NCBI RefSeq assembly: GCF_041262525.1
Contig: NZ_JBGCCK010000018.1
Coordinates: 62,001-126,000, forward strand
Source: Streptacidiphilus sp041262525
GTDB lineage: Bacteria > Actinomycetota > Actinomycetes > Streptomycetales > Streptomycetaceae
Direction of reading: 5' to 3'
Length of the DNA stretch: 64,000 nucleotides
The notes beneath the pieces were generated by a model, which saw only the letters and a list, made by a program, of their open reading frames with translations, did not search any database and was not told the origin of the DNA. This document shows, piece by piece, positions 57,934 through 64,000 of the stretch (its first letter is position 1; every line of letters begins with the position of its first letter). The translations under genes and the position numbers were made by a program.

Positions 57934-59160
57934 TCAGCCTGCCAAGGCGACGACGTCACCGATCACCACGACGGCCGGCGGACGGATCCCCTCGGCCTCG
58001 ACCACCGAGGCCACCGTGGCCAGGGTGGCGCGCACGACGCGCTGCGCGGCGGTCGTCCCCTCCTGCACGACGGCGACCGGCGTCTCGGGTGACCGGCCGC
58101 CCGCGACCAGCGCGGCGGAGATGGCGGCGATCCGCTCGACGGCCATCAGCAGCACGAGCGTGCCGCGCATCTGCGCTGCCGCGTTCCAGTTGACGAGCGA
58201 GCGCGGGTCCTCGGGCGCGACGTGACCGGAGATGACGATGAACTCGTGGGTCACGCCGCGGTGGGTGACCGGGATCCCGGCGGCGGCGGGCACGCTGATC
58301 GAGCTGGAGATGCCGGGGACCACGGTGACGGGCACGCCCGCCTCGGCGCAGGCGATGAGCTCCTCCATGCCGCGCCCGAAGACGTAGGGGTCGCCGCCCT
58401 TGAGCCGGACCACGAACTTGCCCGCCTTGGCGTGCTCGATCAGCGCGTTGTTGATGGCCTCCTGGGCCATGTACCGGCCATAGGGGATCTTCGACGCGTC
58501 GATCACCTCGACGTGCGGCGGCAGCTCCTCCAGCAGTTCGCGGGGCGCCAGCCGGTCGGCGACGACGACGTCCGCCTCGGCGAGCAGGCGGCGGCCCTTG
58601 ACGGTGATCAGGTCCGGGTCGCCGGGCCCGCCGCCGACGAGTGCGACGCCGGCGGTGTGGCCGCGGTGGTGCGCGGCGGCGAGGCTGCCGTCGCGAATGC
58701 CGCTGATGACCGCGTCCCGCAGGGCCGCGGAGCGGCGGGGGTCCCCGGAGAGCACCGCGACGACGGTCCCCTCCTGCCGCCCGCTGGCCGGCGTCCACGC
58801 GGACGCGGCAGAGGCGTCGTCGCTGCGCGCGCAGAAGACGCGCCCCGCCTCGGCCTCGGCGGCTGCCGCCGCGTTGACGGCGGGGTCGGCGGTGGCGATC
58901 AGCGCGTACCACGCGTCCGCGAGGTCGCCTTCGCGATAGCCGCGCTGCTCCCAGGTCAGCTCGTTGGCGTCCGCCATGGCCTGCACGGCGGGTGTGGTCT
59001 CCGGCGAGATCACCACGACGTCGGCCCCGGCGGCGAGCAGCGTGGGAAGCCTGCGCTGCGCGACCTGCCCGCCACCGAGGACGACGACACGCCGCCCGGC
59101 GAGTCGCAGCCCGACCGGATACGGCGGAGTGGCGTCGTCGTCGAGGGGGACGGTGGGCAT
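57934..59160 (-). CDS. cobA: Fused precorrin-2 dehydrogenase-like / uroporphyrinogen-III C-methyltransferase
   Basis: A 408-residue CysG-like fusion. The N-terminal Met8-like domain has VVVLGGGQVAQRRLPTLLAAGADVVVISPE and the FCARSDD site; the C-terminal SUMT domain has LVGGGPGDPDLITVKGRRLL, VRLKGGDPYVFGRGMEEL and PGISSSISVPAAAGIPVTHRG. It directs uroporphyrinogen III to precorrin-2 and sirohydrochlorin for B12 and siroheme. It is 3' to bluB-cobT across repeat copy 7. Confidence 0.95.
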   Translation of the reverse strand: MPTVPLDDDATPPYPVGLRLAGRRVVVLGGGQVAQRRLPTLLAAGADVVVISPETTPAVQAMADANELTWEQRGYREGDLADAWYALIATADPAVNAAAAAEAEAGRVFCARSDDASAASAWTPASGRQEGTVVAVLSGDPRRSAALRDAVISGIRDGSLAAAHHRGHTAGVALVGGGPGDPDLITVKGRRLLAEADVVVADRLAPRELLEELPPHVEVIDASKIPYGRYMAQEAINNALIEHAKAGKFVVRLKGGDPYVFGRGMEELIACAEAGVPVTVVPGISSSISVPAAAGIPVTHRGVTHEFIVISGHVAPEDPRSLVNWNAAAQMRGTLVLLMAVERIAAISAALVAGGRSPETPVAVVQEGTTAAQRVVRATLATVASVVEAEGIRPPAVVVIGDVVALAG

Positions 59161-59203
59161 CAGAAGACTCCGTAGAACTCTTAGGACGGACGGTCAGTCA
59201 TTC

Positions 59204-59320
59204 AGGGGCGCGAGGAACTGCGCGAGCAACCACTGATGAGCGGATGGCCCTGCTCGTTCGGGGACTCACCACCAAGGGTGGCTTGTCGCGCAGTTCCTCG
59301 CGCCCCTGGCGGTGCAACTA
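59204..59320 (+). repeat. Intergenic inverted-repeat element, copy 7
   Basis: The core 59204-59307 (104 bp) has perfect 22-nt terminal repeats (AGGGGCGCGAGGAACTGC). The right outer arm GGCGGTGCAACTA (59308-59320) is present; the left one is eroded. It lies between cobT and cobA. Confidence 0.9.
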
Positions 59321-59403
59321 CCTCACGTGCGGAACGCTCTCGGCCGAGCCGCCGCCCCGCAGAACCGATTCTGCCCCGTAGGCGAAACCCGCCCGGCGAG
59401 GGC

Positions 59404-62400
59404 TCAGTGCTTGTCGGTCACGCCCGCCGAGTCGAACGTGGCCACGTCGTGCATCGCCCTGGCCGCCGCCTGGACGAGCGGCAGAGCAAGAAGCGCGCCT
59501 GTGCCCTCGCCGAGGCGCAGGTCCAGGTCGATCAGCGGTCGCAGACCCAGCTTCGCGAGAGCGGCCTTGTGGCCCGGCTCCGCCGACCTGTGGCCGGCGA
59601 TGCACGCCGCCAGGACCTCAGGGGCGATCGCCTTGGCGACCAGCGCCGCAGAGCCCGCGATCACGCCGTCCAGGATCACCGGCGTGCGCAGCGACGCCGC
59701 GCCCAGCAGGAAGCCCGCGATGGCGGCGTGCTCCAGGCCGCCGACCGCCGCGAGGACGCCGATCGGGTCGGACGGGTCCGGGCGGTGCAGGTCGAGGGCC
59801 TGGCGGATGACGCCGATCTTGCGGGCGTGCGTCTCGTCGTCGATGCCGGTGCCCCGGCCCGTGACGACGGCCGGGTCCTCGCCGGTGAAGACGCAGATCA
59901 GCGCCGCCGCAGCCGTCGTGTTCGCGATGCCCATGTCGCCGGTGACCAGCGCCTTGTTGCCCGCCGCGACCAGATCGCGCGCGGTCTCGATGCCGACCTC
60001 CAGCGCGCGCATGGCCTCCTCGCGGGTCATCGCCGGACCCTGCGTCATGTCGCCGGTGCCGGGACGGACCTTGCGCGGCAGCAGACCGGTGGTGCGCCCG
60101 GACTCGATCGCCGGGGGCAGCTCGGAGGCGACGCCCACGTCGACGACGCAGACCTCGGCGCCCAGCTGGTTGGCGAAGGCGTTCACGACCGCGCCGCCGG
60201 CCAGGAAGTTGCCGACCATCTGCGCCGTGACCTCCTGCGGCCAGGGCGTGACGCCCTGGGCGTGCACGCCGTGGTCGCCGGCGAAGACGGCGACGCAGGC
60301 GGGCTCGGGGATCGGCGGCGGGCACTTGCGGGACAGGCCGCACAGCTGGGCGGAGATTATCTCCAGCATCCCCAGCGAGCCGGCCGGCTTGGTCATCCGC
60401 TTCTGGCGGTCCCAGGCCTCGCCCAGTGCCTTGGCGTCCAGCGGGCGGATGCCGCGCAGGGTTTCCTGCAGCACGCTGTGCGGCTCCTCTCCGGGCAGGG
60501 CCCGACGCCCGTAGGTCTCCTCGTGCACGACCCAGGAGAGCGGACGCTTCTTGGCCCACCCCGCCTGAGCCAGCTCGGGCTCCTCGGGGAACTCGTTGAC
60601 GTAACCCACACAAAGGTAGGCGACGACCTCGAGATGATCGGGGAGGCCGAGCTCGCGGACCAGCTCTTCTTCGTCGAAGAAGCTGACCCAGCCGACGCCG
60701 AGGCCCTCGGCGCGGGCGGCGAGCCAGAGGTTCTCGACCGCGAGGGCGGCCGAGTAGGGAGCCATCTGCGGCTGAGTGTGACGGCCCAGCGTGTGCCGGC
60801 CGCCACGGGTGCGGTCCGCGGTGACGACGATGTTGACCGGGGTCTCCCGGATCGCCTCGATCTTGAGTTCCTTGAACTGCTTGGCGCGGCTCTTGGGGAG
60901 CGACTCGGCGTAGATGTCGCGCTGGCGCTCGGCGAGCTCGTGCATCTTCGCGCGGGTCTTGGCGGAGCGGATGACCACGAAGTCCCAGGGCTGCGAATAG
61001 CCCACGCTCGGTGCGGTGTGCGCGGCCTCGAGGACGCGGATCAGCACCTCGTGCGGGATCGGGTCGGAGCGGAAGCCGTTGCGGATGTCGCGTCGCTCGC
61101 GCATCACGCGGTGGACGGCCTCGCGCATGTCGTCGTCGTAGGCCGGGGCGGCCTCGCCCTCGGCGACAGTCGACCCGTCCTCTTCAGCCTCGACCTCGAC
61201 GGCGGGCTCGGCCACGGCGGTCTCCGATTCGGGCGCGGGCTGGAGTTCGGGCTGGGGCTCGGGCTGCGTGGCGTTCGTGTCCTCGACGGGGGCCTCCGGC
61301 TCGGCGGCCACGGCCGACGGAGCGATCTCCGACACGACCGGCTCGGCCTCCGCCAGCTCCGCGACCGGCTCGACGACGGCCTCGGCCACGGGCTCGACGA
61401 CGGGCTCGGCGACCGGCTCGGTCGACGACTCAACGGCCACCGGCTCGGTGGTCAGGACGCCGGTGCCCTGCGCGGTCACCTCGGGCTCGACCGCTGCCGG
61501 GGGCGGCGGGGTGATGAAGGCGGCGATCCGGCTCTGCGGAGCGTCAACATGTACGGCCTGCACCGGAATGACCGGCTCGGCCACCGGCGCGGCGATCGGC
61601 TGGAGCAGCGGCTCAGCCAGCGGCGCGGCGGACCCGGCGAACTCGGCGACGGGCGCCTGCTCGACCGGCAGGGTCACCTGCTCCAGCGTCAGCGGCGGCG
61701 TCGTCTCCGCAGGGACCTCCACCGCGGGCTCGGCGGCCTGCGCGGAGGCGCCGCCCAAGGTGCTCTCCGGAGACGGCATCTGCACGGGAACCGTGGCGGT
61801 GACGCCGGCAGTCGTCAGATCGGTCGGCGCGGACTGGTCCAGGTACTCCGGCACGCCGTGCGTCGCGGCACCGGAAGCCGCAGCCGGAACGGGCACGGCC
61901 GTCGGCACGGGAGCCGCGACCGGAACCGGCTGCGGGACCGGCTGCGGGACGGGGACGGGGACGACGGGCGTCGGCACGCCATACGGCGGGGTCCCTGCCG
62001 CCAGGGGCGCGTTGCCGCCGTGGCTGCTAGGGCCGCGGTCCGCGAGGGAGCGGACCGGGACCTGGCCCGTCATCAGGGACGGGTCCGGGATGGGCGGACC
62101 GGCGTGCAGCGGCCGACGCGGGGAGGCGTTCTGCGCCGAGGCGTCCATCGCGTCGAAACCGATGGACTCCATGGGAACCTCGCTCAGTTGCTGTTCGGTC
62201 GGGAGCGCCTGCTCCGTCGGATATCCCTGCATCAGCCCGTCGCCCAGGCCGTGTCCGTGGAACGACTGCTCGACGGGCGGCAGCTCCCGCGAGACCTGCG
62301 GGACCTGCGGGACCTGTTGGGCCTGCGCGAGCTGCGGGTCGTGCAGCGCCTGCGGGTCGCCGAGACCGGGGGGCATGAGCGGGGGCCAGGAGGGCGCGGG

Positions 62401-62709
62401 GGGCTCGGCGTGCGCCGTCGCGTGCATCGGTGCGCCCTCCCCCGGCAGGCCAGGCTGGAGCGGCGAGCCGGGTGCGGCGAGCGGCGTGCCGTGGTCCTGC
62501 GTGCGAGCGGCGGCGTCGTTCCAGGCGCCCTGGGGACCGGGCATGAGCAGCTCGTCCTCCTCCTCGTCGAGCTCGTCGAGGAAGGTGTACGCCGGCCGGA
62601 CGCCCTGCGCCCGGCCCGGCTCGGCCGCGAAGCCCGCAGGCTGCAGCACCTGCTCCGCCTCTGCGCCCGAGACCTGCCCCCCGTTCGGGACGTTGCCGGA
62701 TTCGCTCAT
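59404..62709 (-). CDS. cobT: BluB-CobT fusion with low-complexity N-terminus (5,6-dimethylbenzimidazole synthase / DMB phosphoribosyltransferase)
   Basis: 1101 residues in three parts. Residues 1 to about 520 are low-complexity, rich in Pro, Val, Glu and Ala (runs such as PVPVPQPVPQPVPVA). About 522-735 is a BluB/nitroreductase domain: DMREAVHRVMRERRDIRNGF, APSVGYSQPWDFVV and GVGWVSFF. About 748-1101 is CobT (AGDHGVHAQGVTPWPQEVT, IANTTAAAAL, LDLRLGEGTGALLALPLVQA with the catalytic Glu). It thus couples DMB synthesis to activation for B12. ATG 62709 has AAGGAG 8 nt upstream. Confidence 0.94.
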   Translation of the reverse strand: MSESGNVPNGGQVSGAEAEQVLQPAGFAAEPGRAQGVRPAYTFLDELDEEEDELLMPGPQGAWNDAAARTQDHGTPLAAPGSPLQPGLPGEGAPMHATAHAEPPAPSWPPLMPPGLGDPQALHDPQLAQAQQVPQVPQVSRELPPVEQSFHGHGLGDGLMQGYPTEQALPTEQQLSEVPMESIGFDAMDASAQNASPRRPLHAGPPIPDPSLMTGQVPVRSLADRGPSSHGGNAPLAAGTPPYGVPTPVVPVPVPQPVPQPVPVAAPVPTAVPVPAAASGAATHGVPEYLDQSAPTDLTTAGVTATVPVQMPSPESTLGGASAQAAEPAVEVPAETTPPLTLEQVTLPVEQAPVAEFAGSAAPLAEPLLQPIAAPVAEPVIPVQAVHVDAPQSRIAAFITPPPPAAVEPEVTAQGTGVLTTEPVAVESSTEPVAEPVVEPVAEAVVEPVAELAEAEPVVSEIAPSAVAAEPEAPVEDTNATQPEPQPELQPAPESETAVAEPAVEVEAEEDGSTVAEGEAAPAYDDDMREAVHRVMRERRDIRNGFRSDPIPHEVLIRVLEAAHTAPSVGYSQPWDFVVIRSAKTRAKMHELAERQRDIYAESLPKSRAKQFKELKIEAIRETPVNIVVTADRTRGGRHTLGRHTQPQMAPYSAALAVENLWLAARAEGLGVGWVSFFDEEELVRELGLPDHLEVVAYLCVGYVNEFPEEPELAQAGWAKKRPLSWVVHEETYGRRALPGEEPHSVLQETLRGIRPLDAKALGEAWDRQKRMTKPAGSLGMLEIISAQLCGLSRKCPPPIPEPACVAVFAGDHGVHAQGVTPWPQEVTAQMVGNFLAGGAVVNAFANQLGAEVCVVDVGVASELPPAIESGRTTGLLPRKVRPGTGDMTQGPAMTREEAMRALEVGIETARDLVAAGNKALVTGDMGIANTTAAAALICVFTGEDPAVVTGRGTGIDDETHARKIGVIRQALDLHRPDPSDPIGVLAAVGGLEHAAIAGFLLGAASLRTPVILDGVIAGSAALVAKAIAPEVLAACIAGHRSAEPGHKAALAKLGLRPLIDLDLRLGEGTGALLALPLVQAAARAMHDVATFDSAGVTDKH

Positions 62710-63099
62710 GTCACTGGCTCCTTCCAGGGCCGCCTGGCGTCCTCGACGGCGCGGTACTCGACCACGACGCCCACCGTTCCGGTCCTCGTCTCGCTGCAAC
62801 AGGCCGGCGCGCACCGATCTGCCGCAACAAGAACGACAGAACCGGGGCAACCGGCACGATCGCCCCGGACTCACCGGCATTCTTCCGTCCCACCAGGGGC
62901 GATGGCCAACGCGCACGCCCGCCCGCGCTGTGGCTTCCGCCACGTTGCGCCTGCCCCGCGAAGAACAAAGCGTCAGCCTACCTGCCGTCAGTGACGGCGA
63001 GTGCCACGGTCTTGCGGCCCGGACAGCAGTGCGACGCGACCGACGCGAACCCCGCCGAGCCGGTCGCCTGCGGCCCGCTTGCGAGTCCCTGCCAGTCGC
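62710..63099 (-). promoter_or_regulatory. Long leader upstream of bluB-cobT with a possible cobalamin riboswitch-like core
   Basis: 390 bp between codirectional cobL and cobT. On the minus strand at 62865-62886, GGAA, then CCGGTGAGTCCGG resembles the AdoCbl aptamer core, and GAGGACCGG at about 62774-62795 loosely resembles the B12 box. The J4/5 element is about 2 nt short and CCCGCCACTGT is absent. No gene is seen. Confidence 0.3.
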
Positions 63100-64000
63100 C
63101 TACCGGTCGCCCCAGAGCACGTATCTGGGCGACGCCGCGCCCAACGAGCCCTCTCCGTCGAGCGGCGAGGACTGGAGCAGCGTGCCCTCAACCCGGTAGC
63201 CCGCCTCCGTGAAGGCGCGGCGGACCTCCTCGACCTGGGCGAGCGATCCAGGCACGGCCACGATCCGCTCGGGACGCCGGGCCAGGCAGGCGCGGAGCAC
63301 GTCGGCGCCGCCGCGAATGAGGACGGTGTCCGGCTCGGGCAGGTCGGCCAGCACGGCCGGCGCGGTGCCGGGGACGGTCTGCACCTCCACGCCCACCCGG
63401 CGGGCGTTGACGTCGAGTCGGGCACACGCGTCGGCGTCGCGGTCGACGGCGATGACCGCCGCTCCGCAGCGCGCCGCCTCGACGGCGACCGCGCCGTCGC
63501 CCGCGCCGATGTCCCAGAGCAGATCGCCCGGTCGCGGCCCGAGCCGCGCCAGCACGAGTGCCCGGACGGGGGCGGGCAGTTCGCGTGCGTAGCCGCCCGT
63601 CTCGGAGGGCAGCGCCCAGCCGCGCGCCGGGTCGGGGTAGCCGACCGGCAGACCGGCCAGCCAGCCGGAGGGCGGAGTCGCTCCGCTGCGTCCGGACCGG
63701 CCGACGACGAGCACGACGTTCGGGTCCCGCCACAGGTGGTCGGGGACGCGGTCCGAGGTGAGGACGGTGACGTTCTCCTCGGGCGTGCCGAGCGCCTCGC
63801 AGATGACGAAGGTGCGGTGCACGTCGCGCAGCATCAGCGCGAGTTCGGAGGGGCCGGCGCCGGGCGCGGTCAGCACGGCGACCTTGGCGTTGGCCCGGCA
63901 GATGTTGACCGCCCGGCGCAGGCCGCGCCCGTGGGTGCTGACGATCTGTGCGTCATCCCAGGGCATGCCCGCGCGGGCGAAGGCGGCGGCGACGACGGAG
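63100..64000 (-). CDS. cobL: Precorrin-6Y C5,15-methyltransferase CobL (CbiE-CbiT fusion), 5' end outside window
   Basis: Partial: the 300 residues in the window lack the N-terminus, which lies beyond base 64000. The CbiE part reads SVVAAAFARAGMPWDDAQIVSTHGRG, then GTPEENVTVL; the CbiT part has the SAM-binding LLWDIGAGDGAVAVEAARCG and decarboxylation/methylation domain features. It methylates precorrin-6Y at C5 and C15 with loss of CO2 in aerobic B12 synthesis. The internal ATG 63966 is not the true start. Confidence 0.95.
   Translation of the reverse strand, partial: SVVAAAFARAGMPWDDAQIVSTHGRGLRRAVNICRANAKVAVLTAPGAGPSELALMLRDVHRTFVICEALGTPEENVTVLTSDRVPDHLWRDPNVVLVVGRSGRSGATPPSGWLAGLPVGYPDPARGWALPSETGGYARELPAPVRALVLARLGPRPGDLLWDIGAGDGAVAVEAARCGAAVIAVDRDADACARLDVNARRVGVEVQTVPGTAPAVLADLPEPDTVLIRGGADVLRACLARRPERIVAVPGSLAQVEEVRRAFTEAGYRVEGTLLQSSPLDGEGSLGAASPRYVLWGDR

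Noticed and set aside
59236..62994. A 1252-codon open frame opposite bluB-cobT
   Set aside because: It overlaps the unmistakable BluB-CobT coding sequence, with an unnatural Arg/Gly/Leu composition.

Overview
The window is 64 kb of very GC-rich DNA (about 70% by eye) with GTG/TTG starts, tight stop-start overlaps and almost no mobile DNA. It contains a near-canonical SsgB sporulation protein, phosphatidylinositol mannoside genes, a SecD with a Ser/Ala-rich insert and a BluB-CobT fusion, which together point to a sporulating actinomycete of the Streptomycetaceae. Gene order matches, from memory, the relA/secDF/ruvABC/pdxST/pgsA/thrS/ssgB stretch of Streptomyces core chromosomes. SsgB has Arg at residue 128, which may mean a genus other than Streptomyces, such as Streptacidiphilus. 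Species cannot be assigned from the sequence alone.

Layout. 1-7.3 kb: alaS-ruvX operon with two small membrane-associated genes, a STAND-type ATPase and rpsD. 7.5-13 kb: rarA and a CitAB-type two-component system divergent from a dctA-like dicarboxylate transporter. 13-22 kb: aspS-hisS-glyoxalase-like operon, membrane cyclophilin, DUF349 protein and the (p)ppGpp enzyme Rel. 22-31.5 kb: apt-secF-secD, yajC, ruvBAC, yebC, pdxT and pdxS, all leftward. 31.8-41 kb: LemA-like protein, CPT-family kinase, pimA-acyltransferase-pgsA operon, EF-G-like GTPase, DCC protein, an unknown membrane protein and a HIT protein. 41-50 kb: thrS, unknowns, exonuclease, two tRNA-Val(CAC), isochorismatase-like gene, ssgB, CGNR regulator and LtrA. 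50-54 kb: DsbA-like protein, GNAT and aminodeoxychorismate/folate-type genes. 53.9-54.4 kb: tRNA array Gly-Cys-Val-Val-Val. 55-64 kb: Ser/Thr kinase, rRNA/tRNA methyltransferase and cobalamin genes (siroheme/cobA fusion, bluB-cobT fusion, cobL running off the end).

Working together: three aminoacyl-tRNA synthetase loci plus rpsD and tRNAs (translation), ruvABC/ruvX/rarA (recombination and fork repair), secDF-yajC (export), pgsA-acyltransferase-pimA (PI/PIM lipid synthesis), pdxST (PLP), and cobA-bluB/cobT-cobL (B12). The AspRS carries the His of non-discriminating enzymes, implying Asn-tRNA made by transamidation.

The main unexplained structure is a family of about 103-bp intergenic inverted-repeat elements. 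There are seven copies plus one fragment, all at gene 3' ends. Two copies form the stop codon of the adjacent gene, two are almost identical tandem copies, and one contains a second nested palindrome. I saw no CRISPR array, prophage, transposase, defence island or secondary-metabolite cluster.
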